A stretch of DNA of 5,601 bases from Porticoccaceae bacterium UBA4026 (GTDB lineage: Bacteria > Pseudomonadota > Gammaproteobacteria > Pseudomonadales > Porticoccaceae), in assembly GCA_002382445.1 (NCBI GenBank), contig DGAQ01000059.1:578-6178 (forward strand), written 5' to 3'. The position numbers and the translations under genes are program-made. The notes under the pieces are model-generated. The model made no database searches. It worked only from the letters and a program-made list of their open reading frames with translations, and had not been told where the DNA came from. Shown piece after piece: positions 1-5,601 of this stretch (the stretch's first letter is position 1; every line of letters starts with the position of its first letter).

Positions 1-1169
1 AGAGTGTTGTTAATATCCACTGAGGCAACCGCCGCTCTTACTGCGTCGGATAACGCTATTGTCTCTGTTAGGGCATTGTATGCACTGCCTGCATGATGGC
101 CGTGGTCAATTCGACCAGACTCAACCATTAAGAAAAATCCTTTACTATTGTTGTCTAAAATATCGATTGCTTTCGTCGTCATTTGAGCCAGCGAAGGCTC
201 GCCCGCAATGTCATTGTGGCGATCAGCTTCGTAGCGCATATGTGATTCATTGAACAGTGCAAACAGCTTTTTGGTACTTTCAGGCTTAATAGCATCGAAA
301 CCTGCCTGATCAGTAATATAATGCCCTTCGGGATACTTTTCTTGCCATTCAACAGTCAGATCACGACCATCGGTACGATCACCTTCTATACCACTCACTG
401 CATCCGCACTATCGGCTGACATCCTTGCGGGTAAAAAATGGCGTCGACCGCCTCCCATGGCGACGTCGAGGCCGTCAATTGTCGAGTATTTGGGAAATCG
501 TCTCTTTAAGTTATCTTCAAACTCCAGCAACTGCAGAGCAATATCTTGGCAGCCTGCTTCTATGGCAGCCATTGGCATGTCAGAAATATCTTCCCAGTTA
601 CGATCTGCCGATTTTGCGTAGGTTGCAGCCGGCGTTGCATGAGTAATACGAGCAGTTGATATGATACCCGTTGATCGGCCTGAGACTTCAGCAAGTTCTA
701 GCGCTGTAACTAGTTCAGTTCCAGCGACACTGAGACAGTCACCCCTACTAATATCTTCACTGACACCGACAACCCCAATATCGGTTTTGACCCCCGACAT
801 TAGCGCGGTCATTGTGCCTGAAGAATCAGGAGTTTGTGCGTCAACATTGTAAGTTTTGGCCATGCCGGTGTAAGGGAAAAGGTCGAAACTCAAATTATTT
901 TCTTCACCGAGCATTCCCTTTATCTGGCCTTCCAAAATCCGTGCTGCAGTAATTGTGGAAACACTCATACCGTCACCAACAAAAAAAATCACATTTTTTG
1001 CTGATTTCTTATTGATACTCTCTTTCGCATTGATATGGGCTGATGCCGCCTTAAACCACTTATTATCGGTCTGATGCTCGGGTAGAGAAATGTCTGCTCC
1101 ATGCGCTAAACCGGCCATCGACAAAGTCAGCGATAACATGCTGGCACCTAGTGTCTGTGTTTTGTTCAT
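1..1169 (-). CDS. Secreted alkaline phosphatase, metazoan/marine type (3' end cut by window edge)
   Basis: Hydrolyses phosphate monoesters, releasing inorganic phosphate, probably in the periplasm. 389 complete codons are visible. Residues 1-24 look like a Sec signal peptide (basic MNK, hydrophobic core, cleavage near AHGA). Family landmarks in order: FFVGDGMS with metal ligand D66; TPDSSGTMTA with nucleophile S116 after D115; ITHATPAA with H177 where E. coli PhoA has D153; R190, aligning with catalytic R166; VESGRIDHGHHAG with E350, D355, H356 and H359 (E. coli E322, D327, K328, H331). His at both the 153 and 328 positions is the pattern of marine and mammalian enzymes. The last metal ligands (E. 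coli D369, H370, H412) would lie beyond the left edge, so completeness cannot be judged. The ATG at 1169 has only a weak Shine-Dalgarno (GCGAGA, about 8 bases upstream), but it gives a full signal peptide; M11 is a less likely start. A Pho-box-like promoter lies upstream. Confidence 0.95.
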   Translation of the reverse strand, partial: MNKTQTLGASMLSLTLSMAGLAHGADISLPEHQTDNKWFKAASAHINAKESINKKSAKNVIFFVGDGMSVSTITAARILEGQIKGMLGEENNLSFDLFPYTGMAKTYNVDAQTPDSSGTMTALMSGVKTDIGVVGVSEDISRGDCLSVAGTELVTALELAEVSGRSTGIISTARITHATPAATYAKSADRNWEDISDMPMAAIEAGCQDIALQLLEFEDNLKRRFPKYSTIDGLDVAMGGGRRHFLPARMSADSADAVSGIEGDRTDGRDLTVEWQEKYPEGHYITDQAGFDAIKPESTKKLFALFNESHMRYEADRHNDIAGEPSLAQMTTKAIDILDNNSKGFFLMVESGRIDHGHHAGSAYNALTETIALSDAVRAAVASVDINNT

Positions 1170-1250
1170 AATGTGATCTCGCTTAGATATTAATTTTTAT
1201 GCTGACGTCTCTATCCATGAGGCCCCTAGCCACGACTCAACTCTGGTATT

Positions 1251-1284
1251 AGTATAGCAAGCAACAATTGCATAGGTGTGACAG
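1251..1284 (-). promoter_or_regulatory. Candidate PhoB-dependent promoter of the alkaline phosphatase gene
   Basis: Read on the minus strand, a half-site CTGTCAC (1284-1278) matches the PhoB consensus CTGTCAT/C and is followed by ACCT. The second 11-base unit (1273-1263) begins ATGCAAT and is a weak match. Six bases then lead to TATACT (1256-1251), a good -10 box that also carries the extended element TG one base before it. The arrangement 11 + 11 + 6 bases before the -10 is the same as in E. coli phoA as I recall it. There is no good -35 hexamer, which is normal for PhoB-activated promoters. Transcription would start near 1244, giving a leader of about 75 bases. The -10 and first half-site are seen directly; PhoB control is inferred. 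Confidence 0.5.
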
Positions 1285-1300
1285 GCGATTGCTCTGTCAC
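1278..1300. repeat. Perfect 7-bp inverted repeat GTGACAG-N9-CTGTCAC
   Basis: The arms are 1278-1284 and 1294-1300, separated by nine bases. The left arm, read on the minus strand, is the same CTGTCAC proposed as the first Pho-box half-site of the phosphatase promoter. The right arm gives the same motif on the opposite strand. It could be an operator for a dimeric regulator or a second, oppositely oriented PhoB half-site. It lacks a following T-run, so it is not an intrinsic terminator. Confidence 0.5.
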
Positions 1301-1449
1301 CCTTGTTGGGCTCAACCTAATCGTTTAATTGTGGCTGACTATGCATGGTTAATTATGGACTGGCGGATGGAGAATTGATATTCCAATTATCTAGCGTCTA
1401 CGGAAGGCAGGCCACAAAAAATTAATAATCTCAGGGTTAATGTGCGTAG

Positions 1450-1471
1450 GCAATCGATTGCTAGAATCGAT
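1450..1471. repeat. 12-bp palindrome overlapping a 7-bp stem-loop, after the MBL gene
   Basis: GCAATCGATTGC (1450-1461) is its own reverse complement. Overlapping it, 1453-1459 and 1465-1471 form a perfect 7-bp stem with a five-base loop. The element begins 17 bases past the MBL stop codon. The stem is AT-rich and not directly followed by a U-run, so it is a poor intrinsic terminator; it could mark a transcript 3' end or be a protein-binding site. Function is unknown. Confidence 0.4.
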
Positions 1472-1488
1472 GATATTCCACAAGGCTA

Positions 1489-2865
1489 CTATTTTCTGCG
1501 CGTATCGTCGCTGAATGACAGCTTCTGCTGAGTTTGCTTAATACCATGATTAAGCCAGCCAGATTCATTAAGATTACCCGATGCTTTGCGCATGACCCTC
1601 AATATCTGCAATCGCATGGATAGCACCGCTTGATTATCCGGCTCAGTAGCCATCGCCGCTTCAATCAACAGCAGCGCCTTAACTGAGTCACCCTCATTCA
1701 AATGCTGTTCCGCTAGACTAATCACTTTTTCGGCGCCACCAGCCAGCGTCACTAAATCAGCATAGATAGACTGGGGCGACTGGGCATACATACTGACGGG
1801 GTCACCATCAAACCAGCCCATGTAACCTTCATAAATCCCTCGCACCGACCAAGACACCCAACCATAGGCTTCACCAACATCCAGCGCCTTGGGCAGCTTA
1901 ATCTCGCGCATCAGGCTGTAGACATCGCGGCCTTCGTTCATGCCCTTTACAGTTTCATCATGGACATACTGAATAGCATCGCGGTAACGAGTCATCTCTG
2001 CATTGATATTTTCATTGCCCAGAATAGGTTCACCGTGGCTGGGTAATAGTATTTCAGGGCCCAGTGCCAACACTTGATTAATAGAGTCGATATAGTCCAG
2101 CGCCCAGCGTGGTTTGGTGCCTCTCAAGGTATAGATGTTAGGAAATGAACGATAAAATAGATCGCCGACAAAAGCCGCCTTATGTTCCGGCATCCACACT
2201 GTTAGCGCGTCATAGGTTTCCGCCGGGGTATGCAGCACTTCGAATTTCTCTTGTCCCAAAGTAAAATTTAGACGCTTATCAAACAGCGTATTAGGCAACA
2301 TATTGACACCGGAACTCTCGCTTGCAGCCGAGGACGACGTGGAGGTTAGGTCGAACCCAAACTGCGCGCTATTACGCTGAATGAAGAGCCCTTTAAGTCG
2401 TTTCTGGTAGCGCAAAAATTCAACCATATTTTGTTGTGCGATCACCTTGGTCTCAGGCTCACGCCACAGCGCGACACCGCCAGTATGATCGCCATGACCA
2501 TGAGTAATAATAATCGAGTGAATTGGACCATCATTGACCGCGTTAAGAAGGCTTTTATGCTTTACCGCCATACCCGGTAATGAGGTGTCTATGATGACAT
2601 TGCCCTCGTCGGTTATCACCATAAAGGTGTTACCAAATCCCGTGGCCTTATAGATAACAGGATTGATTTTTTGCGCTTCAAGTTGATTGCTGCCCTGCTG
2701 TAAATGCAGACTTGGATCAACGCGACCGGACTTGAGGGCCTCTGGATTATAGCCGTCGGCTGCGTTGAGATTAGGGTCTTCGGCTGTAACTAGATTAGAG
2801 GCAGTGCAGAGCCATAAGAACATTGATACTGTTAATATTCTGCTGCCATTTCTTATAGTTGTCAT
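1489..2865 (-). CDS. Secreted metallo-beta-lactamase-fold hydrolase, alkyl-sulfatase-like
   Basis: The 458-residue product is a zinc-type hydrolase, probably periplasmic, whose closest recognisable relatives are SdsA1/YjcS-type alkyl sulfatases. Residues 1-28 look like a Sec signal peptide (cleavage near LVTA). The MBL core holds THGHGDHTGG with H122, H124, D126 and H127, then TPAET with E216 (like the APAE of SdsA1), FVGD with D235, and PSHGEP with H277. Residues about 285-440 resemble the alkyl-sulfatase dimerisation region: GWFDGDP at 350-356, LAGGAEK at 374-380, and a helical TEPDNQA segment at 408-413. The C-terminal SCP2-like domain of full alkyl sulfatases (around 650 residues) is absent. 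Residues 174-185 are a Ser-rich insert. The ATG at 2865 is supported by AAAAGG seven bases upstream. It follows the amidohydrolase by 134 bases with no clear terminator or strong promoter between them. The substrate is uncertain: a sulfate ester is one possibility, but other MBL reactions are open. Confidence 0.9.
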   Translation of the reverse strand: MTTIRNGSRILTVSMFLWLCTASNLVTAEDPNLNAADGYNPEALKSGRVDPSLHLQQGSNQLEAQKINPVIYKATGFGNTFMVITDEGNVIIDTSLPGMAVKHKSLLNAVNDGPIHSIIITHGHGDHTGGVALWREPETKVIAQQNMVEFLRYQKRLKGLFIQRNSAQFGFDLTSTSSSAASESSGVNMLPNTLFDKRLNFTLGQEKFEVLHTPAETYDALTVWMPEHKAAFVGDLFYRSFPNIYTLRGTKPRWALDYIDSINQVLALGPEILLPSHGEPILGNENINAEMTRYRDAIQYVHDETVKGMNEGRDVYSLMREIKLPKALDVGEAYGWVSWSVRGIYEGYMGWFDGDPVSMYAQSPQSIYADLVTLAGGAEKVISLAEQHLNEGDSVKALLLIEAAMATEPDNQAVLSMRLQILRVMRKASGNLNESGWLNHGIKQTQQKLSFSDDTRRK

Positions 2866-2872
2866 CAGCTTG

Positions 2873-2878
2873 CCTTTT
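2873..2878 (-). promoter_or_regulatory. Ribosome binding site of the MBL hydrolase gene
   Basis: AAAAGG on the minus strand lies seven bases before the ATG at 2865. It fixes that start, which also gives a complete signal peptide. Confidence 0.65.
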
Positions 2879-2999
2879 ATTGAACTCGAATTTCAGTCTC
2901 TAGTGTGACACCGCTTAAGTATGCAGATAAATCCATAGCGCCGCGAACTTAATTGGCTTTTTGCTTTATGGTATTTCTCCATTAAATCCCGAGATAGAC

Positions 3000-4769
3000 T
3001 CAATTACTAATCGGTATATTGAGTTTGCCCTTAAAAACGGTGCCATAAACCTCGATGTCTTTAATCTCTTGCGGCTCGACCCGCATCGGATTGTTCTCCA
3101 AAATAACAAAATTAGCCTGTTTACCAATCTCAATAGAGCCAATTTCATGTTCTAGATTTATTGTTCTTGCGGCGCTAATGGTGACTGCTTTTAGGGCGGT
3201 ATACACGTCTATTTTTTGATCAGGCGAATAGGCTATACCTTCGGAAGCGATGCGGTTAACGGCGGTCCACACCAAGGTAAGAGGCTCAATGGGAGCCATA
3301 GAAAAGTCTGAATGAAAAGAGACCGGCACGTTTCGGTCGGTGAGCGATTTTATGCGCACCAGGTTATGCGCTCGCTCCTCACCCAAGCCAAATTCGGCGT
3401 ATTTATCCGCCAGGGCCCATAGATAAAAAGGGTTAACCGATGCTTCAATACCTAAATTGGCAATTTGCGCTGCCTGTTGGTCGTCAAAATAACCCATATG
3501 ATGCAAGGTGAGACGGTGGTCTTGACGTGGATCGCTTTGCTGCAAGGCTGTCACTGTCTCTATCACCTGCTGAATACCTTTGTCACCGTTAGCATGGATG
3601 TGCACCTTATAATCTCCGCGCCAGTAATCTGTAATCTGTTGAGTTAGATCCTCAAGTGGGGTCATCCACTCACCATGATGACCATCTAGGTAACCGTCTT
3701 TCATTTGCATTAATTGTGAGTAAATTGCGCCGTCAGCAAATAACTTAACTTGCTTAGGAAGAAATTGAAGATTGCTGGTATTGTATTTTGACGGTAGCCT
3801 ATCTATTAATTCCATGGCTTTTTGATTATCGCCAAAGTTGCGATAGAGTTTGGTGCCGCTGGCAATAAGGTAAACATTAAACGGGGGCTGTTGGGCCATA
3901 TAATGGTTTAAAAGTCCCAATTCTGCTTTAAAGTCCGTCCCAGACCCTGGTTCAGCAATGGTAGTGATGCCATTTTTTTGGATCAGTTGCGACATCAGGT
4001 CAAGCCCCAGCATATATTTTTGCGAGCCCGCTAAAAAGGGCACGACTCTCGGCGCGATATTCATCCAACCACTTTCAAAGAAGTGGCCTTTTTCCCAATT
4101 AACCTGAGGATTGTCTTTAAACTCTTCTGCGTTAAGACCGATGAGATCTATGGCCCTGTCATTAAAGAAAATCTCATGAAACGACCGATGTATAACTGCC
4201 ACTGGCTGGTTGGGGGCTAAGCGATTTAGAAGTTCGCGACTGAGGTCACCGTGCCATAGTTGGTGATAGCCCCAAATCATAAATAGGCTGTTGCTATCTG
4301 TACTTTCTCTAGCATTGTTGCGATTAATACTCTCTTCCAGACGTTTCTTGTAGCCCGCGGGATCTCTGACCCCTTTCTTGGTGACATTTGGAAACACCCA
4401 GTCGTAGGGAGCTATAATCTCATTAGGCAGAACTAAGGCTGCAATAGATGGGTGTACGTGGGGTTCGATAAAACCAGGCATTAGGGTTTTACCTTTTAGC
4501 TCGAAGTTGCTGGCTTTAGCAAAGCCTCGCGCGGCCTCAGCAAGGGTGCCGATAAAAACAATTTTGCCACCTTGCTCAACCACGGCCTCTGGTTGGTCGA
4601 GAGATCCGCCGGCCATGGTGACAATATCACCACCGTGATAAATAACTCCAGCCGACTTTACGGCACTTGTGGCCGTCAATTGTGGTTGACTATCGCAACC
4701 CACTAACCCAAAAACAACCCAAGAAAAAAACAAAAGTAGTGACATATACCTTAGATCCACAGTATTCAT
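3000..4769 (-). CDS. Lipoprotein metal-dependent amidohydrolase (Amidohydro_3 / YtcJ type)
   Basis: The 589-residue product belongs to the amidohydrolase superfamily (TIM-barrel metal hydrolases) in the YtcJ-like branch, whose members hydrolyse amides, formamides and related bonds; the substrate cannot be read from sequence. Residues 1-25 are a lipoprotein signal with lipobox LVGC (lipidated C25). Asp at the next position would favour inner-membrane retention under the E. coli Lol rule. A small beta-sandwich segment (about 42-98) precedes GFIEPHVHP with metal ligands H104 and H106. Next come VKLFADGA (K342, a possible metal-bridging lysine), HIHANGD (H390, H392), LHHMG (H423 or H424) and FHSDFSMAP with likely catalytic D488. 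IGSIEIGKQANFVIL (543-557) is the usual C-terminal return to the beta-sandwich. The domain set looks complete and intact. A strong Shine-Dalgarno supports the ATG at 4769; M9 would shorten the signal and lacks one. The gene starts 35 bases after the AI-2E family gene ends, so the two are probably co-transcribed. Confidence 0.93.
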   Translation of the reverse strand: MNTVDLRYMSLLLFFSWVVFGLVGCDSQPQLTATSAVKSAGVIYHGGDIVTMAGGSLDQPEAVVEQGGKIVFIGTLAEAARGFAKASNFELKGKTLMPGFIEPHVHPSIAALVLPNEIIAPYDWVFPNVTKKGVRDPAGYKKRLEESINRNNARESTDSNSLFMIWGYHQLWHGDLSRELLNRLAPNQPVAVIHRSFHEIFFNDRAIDLIGLNAEEFKDNPQVNWEKGHFFESGWMNIAPRVVPFLAGSQKYMLGLDLMSQLIQKNGITTIAEPGSGTDFKAELGLLNHYMAQQPPFNVYLIASGTKLYRNFGDNQKAMELIDRLPSKYNTSNLQFLPKQVKLFADGAIYSQLMQMKDGYLDGHHGEWMTPLEDLTQQITDYWRGDYKVHIHANGDKGIQQVIETVTALQQSDPRQDHRLTLHHMGYFDDQQAAQIANLGIEASVNPFYLWALADKYAEFGLGEERAHNLVRIKSLTDRNVPVSFHSDFSMAPIEPLTLVWTAVNRIASEGIAYSPDQKIDVYTALKAVTISAARTINLEHEIGSIEIGKQANFVILENNPMRVEPQEIKDIEVYGTVFKGKLNIPISN

Positions 4770-4776
4770 GAACGGG

Positions 4777-4783
4777 CTCCCTC
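4777..4783 (-). promoter_or_regulatory. Ribosome binding site of the amidohydrolase gene
   Basis: GAGGGAG on the minus strand ends seven bases before the ATG at 4769. It is a strong Shine-Dalgarno and decides between M1 and the in-frame M9, which has nothing comparable. Confidence 0.75.
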
Positions 4784-4804
4784 AGTATTTCTTATGCCTT
4801 TTTA

Positions 4805-5601
4805 TCAAGCATCAGGCTCTGATGTTGATTGCACCTCAAGACTGGGGTCGGCATCTAGACGCTTACCTGCGCCCAGCATGACGCCTATCCAACGGGTTTC
4901 GGCTTGACCTTCCAAGGCGATTTTCAACATGATCGTGAGCGGAATCGACAGCAACATACCCACAGGGCCCAGCACCCAACCCCAAAGCACCAATGACACA
5001 AACACCACCAGAGGCGAGAGGTTAAGGCCCCGGCCCATCCAGCGCGGTTCAACCAGATTACCCATAACGAGGTTCACCACCACAAAGCCTAGCAAGGTTA
5101 GGCCTGCTTCAAAGAGACCCAACTGAACCAGGGCGAGTAACACCGCTGGAACTGCCGCGATAAAAGATCCAACCGTGGGTATAAAGTTAAGTAAAAAGGC
5201 AATAAGGCCCCATAACACGGCGTAGTCGACACCCAGTATGCTTAACCACACAAAGATGATTAAACCGGTTAAAAAACTAATAGCCGCTTTTATCGCTAGG
5301 TAACTGTGAACGCTGTCAGAAAATGTTCTCAGCCATTCATGGGAGTCGGCGCTGCCTTTGGCACTGCGCAGTTTCTCGCCAAAACTTACATTTTCAGCAA
5401 GGATAAAGATCACTGTTAGCAGGATCATAAGGGTATTAGTCATGACATTACCAAAGGATGCCAGTGTGCTACCGACGATACCCATCACCGCACCAGGGTC
5501 GAAACTACTGGCCCACTGTTTGGCGCTAATGGTAAATCCGCGGGCACTCAGCCATTGCTGAATATTTTCACTCATAACGGATAGTTTAGCGGCATAGACA
5601 G
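4805..5601 (-). CDS. AI-2E family (TqsA/PerM-type) membrane protein, N-terminus beyond window
   Basis: An integral inner-membrane protein of the AI-2E transporter family. Some members export autoinducer-2 (TqsA) and others are linked to ion antiport; most are uncharacterised, so the cargo is unknown. Numbering from the Met at 5575, hydrophobic segments lie at about 44-62, 92-114, 118-133, 137-155, 157-173 and 187-221. Family marks are LNFIPTVGS (129-137) and the C-terminal block NLVEPRWMGRGLNLSPLVV (173-191) followed by LWGWVLGPVGMLLSIPLT (197-214). The frame stays open upstream of that Met to the window edge (eight more codons, no stop), and 256 residues is short for a family usually near 350. 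The Met at 5575 is therefore probably internal, with roughly 90-100 residues, including the first membrane segments, off the right edge. The tail after residue 222 is hydrophilic and acidic. The next gene downstream is the amidohydrolase, 35 bases away. Confidence 0.92.
   Translation of the reverse strand, partial: VYAAKLSVMSENIQQWLSARGFTISAKQWASSFDPGAVMGIVGSTLASFGNVMTNTLMILLTVIFILAENVSFGEKLRSAKGSADSHEWLRTFSDSVHSYLAIKAAISFLTGLIIFVWLSILGVDYAVLWGLIAFLLNFIPTVGSFIAAVPAVLLALVQLGLFEAGLTLLGFVVVNLVMGNLVEPRWMGRGLNLSPLVVFVSLVLWGWVLGPVGMLLSIPLTIMLKIALEGQAETRWIGVMLGAGKRLDADPSLEVQSTSEPDA

Larger units (their letters stand above)
1170..1488. other. Intergenic region between the MBL hydrolase and phosphatase genes
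   Basis: This 319-base gap is AT-rich and has no supported gene on either strand. It holds, in the direction of transcription, a hairpin or palindrome just after the MBL gene (1450-1471), a T-run on the minus strand (1415-1420) without a GC-rich stem before it, the 7-bp inverted repeat (1278-1300), the candidate Pho promoter (1251-1284) and the phosphatase leader. The longest open stretch I noticed on the plus strand (ATG at 1345, 26 codons) has no ribosome binding site. Confidence 0.7.

Noticed and set aside
59..852. Plus-strand open frames at 59-253, 425-646 and 661-852
   Set aside because: They lie antisense inside the phosphatase gene, whose minus-strand frame carries all the expected motifs; their translations resemble nothing and have no supporting start signals.
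1345..1425. 26-codon plus-strand ORF in the intergenic gap
   Set aside because: No ribosome binding site, no recognisable composition or motif, and a length expected by chance.
1405..1445. T-run at 1415-1420 (minus strand) as an intrinsic terminator of the MBL transcript
   Set aside because: No GC-rich stem precedes the T-run; the nearest hairpin is about 30 bases upstream and AT-rich.
1489..2865. MBL protein as an antibiotic-degrading beta-lactamase
   Set aside because: The E216 in TPAET, the GWFDGDP block and the long helical C-terminal region point to the alkyl-sulfatase-like branch, and the length is far above that of class B beta-lactamases.
2797..2865. MBL protein as a lipoprotein using C20
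   Set aside because: The residues before the Cys are LWL, which do not fit a lipobox; a normal signal peptidase I site near residue 28 fits better.
2890..2911. TGTCACAC upstream of the MBL gene as a second Pho box
   Set aside because: It shares eight bases with the phosphatase site, but the next 11-base unit does not match the consensus, the base at the first position is G, and no good -10 follows at the right distance.
2961..3155. Small open frames on both strands around the end of the amidohydrolase gene, plus others at 3465-3647, 4929-5126 and 5358-5561
   Set aside because: They are shadows of well-supported genes in other frames, with no family resemblance or ribosome binding site.
4805..5575. 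The Met at 5575 as the true start of the AI-2E family gene
   Set aside because: The frame is open upstream to the window edge, the protein would lack the N-terminal membrane segments of the family, and no clear ribosome binding site precedes that Met.

Overview
The window holds four genes, all on the minus strand, so transcription runs from the right edge to the left. The proteins look like those of a Gram-negative bacterium, most likely a marine or aquatic gammaproteobacterium. The reasons are a lipoprotein signal with a clear lipobox, Sec-type signal peptides, a 'marine/metazoan type' alkaline phosphatase and moderate base composition. The taxonomic call is inference. No mobile element, CRISPR array, rRNA or tRNA gene was seen.

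Layout in order of transcription: (1) 5601-4805, the C-terminal part of an AI-2E family (TqsA/PerM-type) membrane protein whose N-terminus lies beyond the window; (2) 35 bases later, 4769-3000, a lipoprotein metal-dependent amidohydrolase of the Amidohydro_3/YtcJ type; (3) after 134 bases, 2865-1489, a secreted metallo-beta-lactamase-fold hydrolase with an alkyl-sulfatase-type dimerisation region but no C-terminal SCP2-like domain; (4) after a 319-base gap, 1169 to the left edge, a secreted alkaline phosphatase lacking its C-terminus in this window.

The first three genes are co-directional and may share a transcript; no convincing terminator separates them. The phosphatase appears to be its own unit. 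The gap before it contains a candidate Pho box half-site and an extended -10 (TGCTATACT) with the same spacing as the E. coli phoA promoter, suggesting induction on phosphate starvation. The same gap holds a perfect 7-bp inverted repeat overlapping that half-site, and a 12-bp palindrome just after the MBL gene.

Three of the four products are predicted to act outside the cytoplasm on small organic molecules: a phosphate monoester, possibly a sulfate ester, and an amide or related bond. This fits scavenging of dissolved organic nutrients, but only the phosphatase has a confident reaction. I did not find a convincing new biological system here; the most useful leads are the phosphatase promoter and the unassigned substrates of the two metallohydrolases.
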